In this document: positions 45,741-57,422 of the stretch, piece by piece
Numbering within the stretch: position 1 is the stretch's first letter
How the letters are laid out: every line of letters starts with the position of its first letter
Assembly: GCF_024679245.1 (NCBI RefSeq)
Contig: NC_090186.1
Location: 37,646,946-37,710,945 of the forward strand
DNA length: 64,000 nucleotides
Reading direction: 5' to 3'
From: Pseudorasbora parva
Lineage: Eukaryota; Chordata; Actinopteri; Cypriniformes; Gobionidae
Notes under the pieces: model-generated
What the model saw: only the letters and a program-made list of their open reading frames with translations
What the model was told of the DNA's origin: nothing
The model's database searches: none
Made by a program: the position numbers and the translations under genes

Positions 45741-46354
45741 GATCTCACGAAAATGCGTATAAATAGTACGAATGTGCAATCTCGTGGAATGTATACGGCA
45801 AAATGAGTTTTGGCGTGCATATGGTACGCGTTTTTTCACGTGCATATGATACGCACTTTATGGCGTATTTAAACGGACGAACCCCCCACCCCACCACCCT
45901 AATCCTACCCAAGAGTGCGTCATATGAGACGGATCTCACGAAAATGCGTATAAATAGTACGAGTTTGCAATCTCGTGGAATGTATACGCCAAAATGAGTT
46001 TTGGCGTGCGTATGGTACGCGTTTTTTTGCGTGCATATGATACGCACTTTATGGCGTATTATACATACGAACCCCCACCCCACCACCCTAAACCTACCCA
46101 AGAGCGTGTCATATGCACGCCATAAAGTGCGTATCATAAAACTCATTTTGGCGTATACATTCCACAAGATTGCAAACTCGTACTATTTATACGCATGACC
46201 ATGAGATCGTGTTGGTCATATACACACCATAAAGTGTGTATCATATGCACGCAAAAAACTGCGTAGCGTTTGCACACCAAAACTAATTTTGGCGTATCCA
46301 TTCCACAAGATTTCACACTCATACTATTAATACGCATGACCATGAGATCGTGTT
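45741..46354. repeat. Four-unit array: two direct, two inverted
   Basis: Units begin gatctcacgaaaatgcgtat at about 45744 and 45934 and run through ttggcgtgc and atgatacgcactttatggcg to caccccaccaccctaa. From about 46108 the same sequence appears reverse-complemented (acgccataaagtgcgtatca ... atacgcatgaccatgagatc), and again from about 46216 to 46354. The array could fold on itself. Non-coding. Confidence 0.8.
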
Positions 46355-46373
46355 GGATAAACAGAACTTAATA

Positions 46374-46567
46374 TAGACAAGATGTTGGGTCTGGACACAC
46401 CTTTGGACACAATAGGATAGCGCTACAACAAACCAGAGCAATGAAGAAAGTGAAGCGGAGCTCGTTGACAGATTCAACTTTTACCATATCCGGTCGGCAA
46501 AACTGTGAGCGCATCTTCCCTTCTTAAGAATGACTTCAGTGCCGTTATTTTTTCTTTTCTCAAAGAT
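46374..46567 (-). mobile_element. Helicase-fragment MITE, copy 4 (partial, minus)
   Basis: Reverse complement of the right half of the 31646-32175 family, with an internal deletion near 46403. On the minus strand the coding-like part keeps CTCACAGTT where copies 1-3 have the TGA, and then reads LPTGYGKS, an intact Walker A. A different TGA follows directly. Confidence 0.75.
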
Positions 46568-46606
46568 AAAAATATGAACAAAAAAAATATTATAATTGAA
46601 AACTTT

Positions 46607-46722
46607 CTAGTTGATCACATCTAAATTTTTCAGTTGGCCAAATTGAAATTCTGTGAATTGATGCAATTTAATTAACAGAAATTCAATTAGTCCAACTGAA
46701 GAATTTAGATGTGACAACTAGC
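46607..46722. mobile_element. Short palindromic MITE
   Basis: The left arm ctagttgatcacatctaaat is inverted at the right as atttagatgtgacaactag. Adjacent ttcagttggccaaattgaa and ttcaattagtccaactgaa also pair. Total about 116 bp; can form one hairpin. Confidence 0.65.
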
Positions 46723-47428
46723 AGTCATTCGAGTAGAGAGTCTACTTAATATCTGCTAACTTTTTATTGTGATGGTCCTTCAACAGCGATTCTACTGACT
46801 ATAAGTAACTTTGCAACTTCTAACCCTAACAGTCTACTAATACTCTACTAACACCCTAATGCGATATAGGTGCGATCAACATTACTTATTGTCAACAGAA
46901 TGTGTTAAATAGACCATCGAAATACATTTTCGATGGTTGGAATTTTCTTAATTTTCAACAGTACTGTGCTTTTATGTGTACTGTGTATGTGAAATAAGCG
47001 TTTTTATAAACACAACATTATTAAAGACCAGATCACTTTGAATGAACGTTCTATTAATGTTGCAAAAATAATTTTTGTTCATAATCTTAGCCAAGGTTCT
47101 GAGAACGTTTCCTGTTAGCTGGGTGTGTGTTCAGTACATTTCAACTCACTGTTAATTATATGCACATTATAGCCTAACGAAATGGTAATCTTCTAGACAA
47201 AGGCCTGTGTGGAGCATTAGCATTTCCCTCACATACTTGATGGATTTCTGTTAACCGAGCTGTGTTTACCATTTTCTCAGTGCTCTAAATAAGAAAGTGG
47301 TGAAAAACAATTTCCCTGTTTAATTTTTTACCATGGCAATCAATCAGATTAAGGCTCTATACACACCGACATTGATTACTTCAAATATACATGAAATGCA
47401 TTAGAAATATCTATGATTATAAATGCAA
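46723..47428. other. Non-coding DNA upstream of tandem array
   Basis: A short inverted repeat around 46910-46940 (ccatcgaaatacattttcgatgg) forms a perfect small hairpin. Nothing else recognised. Confidence 0.45.
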
Positions 47429-49576
47429 ATATAGCTGCAAGCAGCCATTATCGGGGCCAAGCGCAAAGAAGAAGACAAGACATGCCAGCATGGCTGGAAG
47501 TCTCAAGCCAACTGCAACAATGAGCCATTAAGGACCTATTAAGTTGATTTTAGGCAAAATAGCAGTCAAATTTTAAATACAGTCAATAATAATGGTTTAA
47601 TGGTTTATCACTTTCGACCAATAGGTGTCACTGTTACGAAACTGATGTGGTTTAGTCAGATTGAGATGACAATGACACATGCAAAGTTTGGTGTCAATAT
47701 GTCAAAGCATTGCAGAGATACAGCCTCAAGAGTAATTTTTGCATCATGGCTCAACTCTGTTGCAGTGGTATATGAAAACTGTTTTGTCTATCAATCCGAA
47801 ATCCATAAGTATTTGTCAGCATGGTCTGAAGACGATACGGATCAATTTTGGTGAAAATCGGACAAACGGTCTAGGATGAGTTTGAAAAAGTAGATTTTTA
47901 ACAAATAACAAGATGGAGCACAGATATGTTTGCAAAATATGGCAAAATTGGTATCTATCTTCTCGACATGAGCCAATGAATGTATTATGACCAGTCTCAT
48001 TACAATAGGCTAATTTAATCAAAAGTTATTAGCATTTTTGTACATTTTATTACAACTTTTGACCACAAGGTGGCGCTGCCCCGAAACTTTTTGAATATCT
48101 TCGGGACATAGAGCGGAAGACACATACCGAGTTTTGTAATGATACACTAGTGCATTCTTAAATTATAGCATTAGCATTTTAAACCGTAATACTGCATTGA
48201 AGTCAATGGGAATTTCATGTTTTGTTTTATTATAGCGCCACCAAGAGGCACAATCCCACCAATTTTTTTATGTGTCCTCGTAGTGAGCCCATACATATGT
48301 GTGTCAAGTTTGGTGAAAATATTTCATTTTGTTTTGGAGTTATAGACATTTATATGAAAAAACACGTAAAAAATGACTGACACCTGACTTTGATTGGATT
48401 TTACTACCCCTTACTATCAATATTTTGAGATTTGGGCATTAGCGTATAGCTATCGACCTATGTTTCCGAACTTCTGAGGCTGGTTTCGTCTCGATCGGAC
48501 TAGCGGTTTCGAAGATATCAGCAAATGTTTTTTAAGCACTAAATTACAACTCTGCGCAAACCATATGCCGAAACCTGGCAAGTCTGGTATCGTTGGAGTC
48601 GGCAAGGATTCAGGAGACCAAAAAACACACTCCCATCAAAATATGTCAACCACACCCAAAGTTATAAGCGTTTGAAAAAAAAAATTCTCCACTAGGTGGC
48701 GCTGTTTCGAAACTTCTCAGGCTACTTCAGGGCATCGTGGTGATGACCCATACCAAGTTTCATAACAATCTGTTCATGCGTTCATAAAATACAGCATTTT
48801 TGCACATAATTCAAAATGGCCGACATCCAAAATGGCCGACATGGTAAAATTGGATATCAGTCGACTCGGCATGACGCCCTGAATCTAATGAGACCAATTT
48901 TATGATTTTTGGATAAACGGTTCAGAAGTTATAAGCCAAAATAGGCATTTTTCGTATCTCCGGACAGGTAGGTGGCGCTGCGCCGAAACGCTGCATGTTG
49001 CTTCAAGTCATGCTTGTGATGACATGTACCAAGGTTGGTTTGAATACGATAAAGCGTTGCGGAGATATAGCCTTTAGTGTGTTTTTGCAACCTCCACGTA
49101 AAATTTGTTTGTGCGTTTATTGAAAACGATTGGACGAATCAACTTGAATTCCATAACTTTTTGTCAACATGCTCTGAAGATGATCTGTTTCAATTTTCGT
49201 GAAAATCGGAGCAACGGCCTAGGAGGAGTTCGAAAAAGTAGGTTTTTCAGAAAATTCAAAATGGCGGGAAAATTTGCATACCGGAAAATGACATCATAGG
49301 GTGAAATCGAATCGGCTTGAGCCTAGGAATCCGATGAAAAAAGAATTTTGTTTCTAGCCCTTAGGGGTCAAAAGTTATAAGCATAAATATGAGTGAAACT
49401 TTGGACAGGTGGTGGCGCTAGAGGGATTGAGTTAGAGGCACCAAATTTGCTATAGTGACAGCTCAGACTGGCCTCTATGAGTGTGCCAAATTTCACAACT
49501 TTTTACCATACGGTTCTATGGGCTGCCAGAGACTCCTATGGCGGAAGAAGAAGAAGAAGAAGCAGAATAATAAAAA
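47429..49576 (+). repeat. Array unit A
   Basis: About 2,148 bp. It ends at gcagaataataaaaaa and is followed directly by the atatagctgcaag start of unit B; the ggcccctaa tail is absent at this junction. By eye it differs from B at only about six positions. Confidence 0.9.
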
Positions 49577-51779
49577 AATATAGCTGCAAGCAGCCATTAT
49601 CGGGGCCAAGCGCAAAGAAGAAGACAAGACATGCCAGCATGGCTGGAAGTCTCAAGCCAACTGCAACAATGAGCCATTAAGGACCTATTAAGTTGATTTT
49701 AGGCAAAATAGCAGTCAAATTTTAAATCCAGTCAATAATAATGGTTTAATGGTTTATCACTTTCGACCAATAGGTGTCACTGTTACGAAACTGATGTGGT
49801 TTAGTCAGATTGAGATGACAATGACACATGCAAAGTTTGGTGTCAATATGTCAAAGCATTGCAGAGATACAGCCTCAAGAGTCATTTTTGCATCATGGCT
49901 CAACTCTGTTGCAGTGGTATATGAAAACTGTTTTGTCTATCAATCCGAAATCCATAACTATTTGTCAGCATGGTCTGAAGACGATACGGATCAATTTTGG
50001 TGAAAATCGGACAAACGGTCTAGGATGAGTTTGAAAAAGTAGATTTTTAACAAATAACAAGATGGAGCACAGATATGTTTGCAAAATATGGCAAAATTGG
50101 TATCTATCTTCTCGGCATGAGCCAATGAATGTATTATGACCAGTCTCATTACAATAGGCTAATTTAATCAAAAGTTATTAGCATTTTTGTACATTTTATT
50201 ACAACTTTTGACCACAAGGTGGCGCTGCCCCGAAACTTTTTGAATATCTTCGGGACATAGAGCGGAAGACACATACCGAGTTTTGTAATGATACACTAGT
50301 GCATTCTTAAATTATAGCATTAGCATTTTAAACCGTAATACTGCATTGAAGTCAATGGGAATTTCATGTTTTGTTTTATTATAGCGCCACCAAGAGGCAC
50401 AATCCCACCAATTTTTTTATGTGTCCTCGTAGTGAGCCCATACATATGTGTGTCAAGTTTGGTGAAAATATTTCATTTTGTTTTGGAGTTATAGACATTT
50501 ATATGAAAAAACACGTAAAAAATGACTGACACCTGACTTTGATTGGATTTTACTACCCCTTACTATCAATATTTTGAGATTTGGGCATTAGCGTATAGCT
50601 ATCGACCTATGTTTCCGAACTTCTGAGGCTGGTTTCGTCTCGATCGGACTAGCGGTTTCGAAGATATCAGCAAATGTTTTTTAAGCACTAAATTACAACT
50701 CTGCGCAAACCATATGCCGAAACCTGGCAAGTCTGTTATCGTTGGAGTCGGCAAGGATTCAGGAGACCAAAAAACACACTCCCATCAAAATATGTCAACC
50801 ACACCCAAAGTTATAAGCGTTTGAAAAAAAAAATTCTCCACTAGGTGGCGCTGTTTCGAAACTTCTCAGGCTACTTCAGGGCATCGTGGTGATGACCCAT
50901 ACCAAGTTTCATAACAATCTGTTCATGCGTTCATAAAATACAGCATTTTTGCACATAATTCAAAATGGCCGACATCCAAAATGGCCGACATGGTAAAATT
51001 GGATATCAGTCGACTCGGCATGACGCCCTGAATCTAATGAGACCAATTTTATGATTTTTGGATAAACGGTTCAGAAGTTATAAGCCAAAATAGGCATTTT
51101 TCGTATCTCCGGACAGGTAGGTGGCGCTGCGCCGAAACGCTGCATGTTGCTTCAAGTCATGCTTGTGATGACATGTACCAAGGTTGGTTTGAATACGATA
51201 AAGCGTTGCGGAGATATAGCCTTTAGTGTGTTTTTGCAACCTCCACGTAAAATTTGTTTGTGCGTTTATTGAAAACGATTGGACGAATCAACTTGAATTC
51301 CATAACTTTTTGTCAACATGCTCTGAAGATGATCTGTTTCAATTTTCGTGAAAATCGGAGCAACGGCCTAGGAGGAGTTCGAAAAAGTAGGTTTTTCAGA
51401 AAATTCAAAATGGCGGGAAAATTTGCATACCGGAAAATGACATCATAGGGTGAAATCGAATCGGCTTGAGCCAAGGAATCCGATGAAAAAAGAATTTTGT
51501 TTCTAGCCCTTAGGGGTCAAAAGTTATAAGCATAAATATGAGTGAAACTTTGGACAGGTGGTGGCGCTAGAGGGATTGAGTTAGAGGCACCAAATTTGCT
51601 ATAGTGACAGCTCAGACTGGCCTCTATGAGTGTGCCAAATTTCACAACTTTTTACCATACGGTTCTATGGGCTGCCAGAGACTCCTATGGCGGAAGAAGA
51701 AGAAGAAGAAGAAGCAGAATAATAATAGGAACACTAACGATTTCAATAGGTGCCTCCGCACCTTCGGTGCTTGGCCCCT
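49577..51779 (+). repeat. Array unit B (with complete tail)
   Basis: Starts atatagctgcaagcagccat and ends with the hairpin tail gcaccttcggtgcttggccc then ctaa. Nearly identical to A. Confidence 0.9.
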
Positions 51780-53034
51780 AATGACTGACACCTGACTTTG
51801 ATTGGATTTTACTACCCCTTACTATCAATATTTTGAGATTTGGGCATTAGCGTATAGCTATCGACCTATGTTTCCGAACTTCTGAGGCTGGTTTCGTCTC
51901 GATCGGACTAGCGGTTTCGAAGATATCAGCAAATGTTTTTTAAGCACTAAATTACAACTCTGCGCAAACCATATGCCGAAACCTGGCAAGTCTGGTATCG
52001 TTGGAGTCGGCAAGGATTCAGGAGACCAAAAAACACACTCCCATCAAAATATGTCAACCACACCCAAAGTTATAAGCGTTTGAAAAAAAAAATTCTCCAC
52101 TAGGTGGCGCTGTTTCGAAACTTCTCAGGCTACTTCAGGGCATCGTGGTGATGACCCATACCAAGTTTCATAACAATCTGTTCATGCGTTCATAAAATAC
52201 AGCATTTTTGCACATAATTCAAAATGGCCGACATCCAAAATGGCCGACATGGTAAAATTGGATATCAGTCGACTCGGCATGACGCCCTGAATCTAATGAG
52301 ACCAATTTTATGATTTTTGGATAAACGGTTCAGAAGTTATAAGCCAAAATAGGCATTTTTCGTATCTCCGGACAGGTAGGTGGCGCTGCGCCGAAACGCT
52401 GCATGTTGCTTCAAGTCATGCTTGTGATGACATGTACCAAGGTTGGTTTGAATACGATAAAGCGTTGCGGAGATATAGCCTTTAGTGTGTTTTTGCAACC
52501 TCCACGTAAAATTTGTTTGTGCGTTTATTGAAAACGATTGGACGAATCAACTTGAATTCCATAACTTTTTGTCAACATGCTCTGAAGATGATCTGTTTCA
52601 ATTTTCGTGAAAATCGGAGCAACGGCCTAGGAGGAGTTCGAAAAAGTAGGTTTTTCAGAAAATTCAAAATGGCGGGAAAATTTGCATACCGGAAAATGAC
52701 ATCATAGGGTGAAATCGAATCGGCTTGAGCCAAGGAATCCGATGAAAAAAGAATTTTGTTTCTAGCCCTTAGGGGTCAAAAGTTATAAGCATAAATATGA
52801 GTGAAACTTTGGACAGGTGGTGGCGCTAGAGGGATTGAGTTAGAGGCACCAAATTTGCTATAGTGACAGCTCAGACTGGCCTCTATGAGTGTGCCAAATT
52901 TCACAACTTTTTACCATACGGTTCTATGGGCTGCCAGAGACTCCTATGGCGGAAAAAGAAGAAGAAGCAGAATAATAATAGGAACACTAACGATTTCAAT
53001 AGGTGCCTCCGCACCTTCGGTGCTTGGCCCCTAA
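51780..53034 (+). repeat. Array unit C, 5' truncated
   Basis: Begins abruptly at tgactgacacctgactttg, equivalent to about 48372 in unit A, so the first ~940 bp are missing. The rest is nearly identical to B and has the full tail. Confidence 0.88.
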
Positions 53035-53092
53035 TAATAGGAACACTAACGATTTCAATAGGTGCCTCCGCACCTTCGGTGCTTGGCCCCTA
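53035..53092 (+). repeat. Extra copy of the unit tail
   Basis: A second copy of taggaacactaacgatttca through ggcccctaa directly follows the tail of unit C and precedes unit D. Confidence 0.88.
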
Positions 53093-55240
53093 ACAAGCAG
53101 CCATTATCGGGGCCAAGCGCAAAGAAGAAGACAAGACATGCCAGCATGGCTGGAAGTCTCAAGCCAACTGCAACAATGAGCCATTAAGGACCTATTAAGT
53201 TGATTTTAGGCAAAATAGCAGTCAAATTTTAAATACAGTCAATAATAATGGTTTAATGGTTTATCACTTTCGACCAATAGGTGTCACTGTTACGAAACTG
53301 ATGTGGTTTAGTCAGATTGAGATGACAATGACACATGCAAAGTTTGGTGTCAATATGTCAAAGCATTGCAGAGATACAGCCTCAAGAGTCATTTTTGCAT
53401 CATGGCTCAACTCTGTTGCAGTGGTATATGAAAACTGTTTTGTCTATCAATCCGAAATCCATAACTATTTGTCAGCATGGTCTGAAGACGATACGGATCA
53501 ATTTTGGTGAAAATCGGACAAACGGTCTAGGATGAGTTTGAAAAAGTAGGTTTTTAACAAATAACAAGACGGAGGACAGATAGGTTTGCAAAATATGGCA
53601 CAATTGGTATCCATGTTCTCGGCATGAGCCATTGACTGTATTATGACCAGTTTCATTACAATGGGTTAATTTAATCAAAAGTTATTCGCATTTCTGTACA
53701 TTTTATTACAACTTTTGACCACAAGGTGGCGCTACCCCGAAACTTTTTGAGTATCTTCAGGACATGGAGCGGAAGACACATACCGAGTTTTGTAACGATA
53801 CGCTAATGCATTCTTAAATTATAGCATTAGCATTTTAAACCATAATACTGCATTGAAGTCAATGGGAATTTCATGTTTTGTTTTATTATAGCGCCACCAA
53901 GAGGCACAATCCCACCAATTTTTTTATGTGTCCTCATAGTGAGCCCATACATATGTGTGTCAAGTTTGGTGAAAATATCTCATTTTGTTTTGGAGTTATA
54001 GACATTTATATGAAAAAACACGTAAAAAAGGACTGACACCTGACTTTGATTGGATTTTACTACCCCTTACTATCAATATTTTGAGATTTGGGCATTAGCG
54101 TATAGCTATCGACCTATGTTTCCGAACTTCTGAGGCTGGTTTCGTCTCGATCGGACTAGCGGTTTCGAAGATATCAGCAAATGTTTTTTAAGCACTAAAT
54201 TACAACTCTGCGCAAACCATATGCCGAAACCTGGCAAGTCTGGTATCGTTGGAGTCGGCAAGGATTCAGGAGACCAAAAAACACACTCCCATCAAAATAT
54301 GTCAACCACACCCAAAGTTATAAGCGTTTGAAAAAAAAAATTCTCCACTAGGTGGCGCTGTTTCGAAACTTCTCAGGCTACTTCAGGGCATCGTGGTGAT
54401 GACCCATACCAAGTTTCGTAACAATCCGTTCATGCGTTCATAAAATACAGCATTTTTGCACATAATTCAAAATGGCCGACATCCAAAATGGCCGACATGG
54501 TAAAATTGGATATCAGTCGACTCGGCATGACGCCCTGAATCTAATGAGACCAATTTTATGATTTTTGGATAAACGGTTCAGAAGTTATAAGCCAAAATAG
54601 GCATTTTTCGTATCTCCGGACCAGTAGGTGGCGCTGCGCCGAAACGCTGCATGTTGCTTCAGGTCATGCTTGTGATGACATGTACCAAGTTTGGTTTGAA
54701 TACGATAAAGCGTTGTGGAGATATAGCCTTTAGTGTGTTTTTGCAACCTCCACGTAAAATTTGTTTGTGCGTTTATTGAAAACGATTGGACGAATCAACT
54801 TGAATTCCATAACTTTTTGTCAACATGCTCTGAAGATGATCTGTTTCAATTTTCGTGAAAATCGGAGCAACGGCCTAGGAGGAGTTCGAAAAAGTAGGTT
54901 TTTCAGAAAATTCAAAATGGCGGGAAAATTTGCATACCGGAAAATGACATCATAGGGTGAAATCGAATCGGCTTGAGCCAAGGAATCCGATGAAAAAAGA
55001 ATTTTGTTTCTAGCCCTTAGGGGTCAAAAGTTATAAGCATAAATATGAGTGAAACTTTGGACAGGTGGTGGCGCTAGAGGGATTGAGTTAGAGGCACCAA
55101 ATTTGCTATAGTGACAGCTCAGACTGGCCTCTATGAGTGTGCCAAATTTCACAACTTTTTACCATACGGTTCTATGGGCTGCCAGAGACTCCTATGGCGG
55201 AAGAAAAAGAAGAAGAAGAAGAAGAAGCAGAATAATAAAA
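53093..55240 (+). repeat. Array unit D
   Basis: Starts caagcagccattatcggggc directly after the tail. It shares variants with unit F (for example gacggaggacagataggttt and gccattgactgtattatgac) over the first ~900 bp, then resembles A/B. It ends at gaagaagcagaataataaa without the hairpin tail. Confidence 0.88.
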
Positions 55241-57422
55241 ATATAGCTGCAAGCAGCAATTGTCGGGGCCAAGCGAAAAGAAGACCCTAAGACATGCCAG
55301 CATAGCTAGCTGGGAGTGTAAGACCAACTGCAACAATGAGCCATTAAAGACTTAAGTTGATTTTAGGCAAAAAAGCAGTACAATTTTAAATAAAGTCAAT
55401 AATAATGATTTAATGGTTTATCATTTTCGACCAATAGGTGGCACTGTTACGAAACTGATGTGGCGTAGTCAAACTGAGGTGGAAATGACACATGCAAAGT
55501 TTGGTGTCAATATGTCAAAGCATTGCAGAGATACAGCCTCAAGAGTCATTTTTGCATCATAGCTCAACTCTGTTGCAGTGGTATATGACAACTCTTTTGT
55601 TTATCAACACGAAATCCATAATTATTTGTTCACATGGTCTGAAGACGATACGATTCAATTTTGGTGAAAATTGAACAAACGGTCTAGGACGAGTTTGAAA
55701 AAGTATGTTTTTAACCAATAACAAGATAGAGGGCAGAAAGGTTTGCCAAATATGGACAAAATTGGTATCCATGTTCTCGGCAGGAGCCAATGAATGTGAC
55801 CAGTCTCATTACAATAGGCTAATTTAATCAAAAGTTATTAGCATTTTGTACACCTTATTACAACTTTTGACCACAAGGTGGCGCTGCCCGAAAACTTTTT
55901 GAGTACCTTCAGGGCATGGAGCAGAAGACACATACTGAGTTTTGTAATGATAAGCTAATGCATTCGTTAAGTGTAACATTAGCATTTTATTCCCTAATAC
56001 TGCATTGAAGTCAATGGGTATTTCATGTTTTGTTCTATTATAGCGCCACCAAGAGGCACAATCCCACCATTTTTTTAATTTTTCCTCAGTATGAGCCCAT
56101 ACATATACGTGTCGAGTTTGGTGAAAATATCTCATTTTGTTTTGGAGTTATAAACATTTACATGAAAAAACACGTAAAAAATGACTGACACCTGACTTTG
56201 ATTGGATTTTACTACCCCTTACTATGAATATTTTGACATTTGGTCATTAATGTATAGCTATCGACCTATGTTTCCGAACTTCTGAGGCTGGTTTCGTCTC
56301 GATCGGACTAGCGGTTTTGAAGATATCACCTAATGTTTTTTAAGCACTAAATTACAATGCTGCGCAAACCATACGCCGAAACCTGGCAAGTCTGGTATCG
56401 TTGGACTCGGCAAGGATTCAGGAGACAAAAAAAGTTACTCCCATCCAAATATGTCAACCACACCCAAAGATATAAGCTTTTGGGGAAAAAAATTCTCCAC
56501 TAGGTGGCGCTGTTTCGAAACTTCTCAGGCTACTTCAGGGCATGGTGTTGATGACCCATACCAAGTTTCGTAACAATCCGTTCATGCGTTCATAAAATAC
56601 AGCATTTTAGCACATAATTCAAAATGGCCGACAGCCAAAAAGGCAGACCTAGTAAACTTGGATATCAGTTGACTCGACATGACTCCCCGTATCTAAGGAG
56701 ATACATTTCATGATTTTTGGATAAATGGTTTAGAAGTTATAAGCCAAAATAGCCCTTTTTTGAATCTCCGGACCAGTAGGGTGCACTGTGCTGAAACACT
56801 GCATGTTGCCTCAGGTCATGCTTGTGATGACATGTGCCAAGTTTGGTTTGAATACGATAAAGCGTTGCAGAGATATGGCCTTTAGTTGTTTTTGCAACCT
56901 CTACGTAAAATTTGTTCGCACATTTATCGTAAACGATTTGAAGAATCAACATGAATTCCATAACTTTTTGTCACCATGGTCTGAAGATGATCTGGTTCAA
57001 TGTTCGTGCAAATCAGATGAACCGTCTAGGACGAGTTCGAAAAAGTAGTTTTTTTGGAAAATTAAAAATGGCGGGTAATTTTTATGACGCAAAACGACGT
57101 CATAGGGTGCAATCGAATCGGCTTGAGCCAAGGAGTCAGAGAAAATTGGATTTTGTTTCTAGCCCTTTTAGTTCAGGAGTTATTAGCATAAACATGAGTG
57201 CAACTTTGGACTGTTGGTGGCGCTAGAGGGATTGAGTTAGAGACTCAAAATTTGCTATATTGACAGTTGTGACTATCCTTTATATGTGTGCCAGATTTCA
57301 TCATGTTCCCGCAAGCGGTTCTATGGGCTGCCATAGACTTGTGAGCGGAAGAAGAATAATAATAATAATAGGAACGCTAACGGTTTCAATAGGTGCCTCC
57401 GCACCTTCGGTGCTTGGCCCCT
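55241..57422 (+). repeat. Array unit E, diverged
   Basis: Complete but visibly diverged (for example caagcagcaattgtcggggc at the start and gtagggtgcactgtgctgaa inside), with many substitutions and small indels against all other units. Ends with the hairpin tail and ctaa. Confidence 0.88.

Noticed and set aside
45741..46354. CRISPR array
   Set aside because: Units are long, partly inverted and without unique spacers, and the genome is vertebrate.
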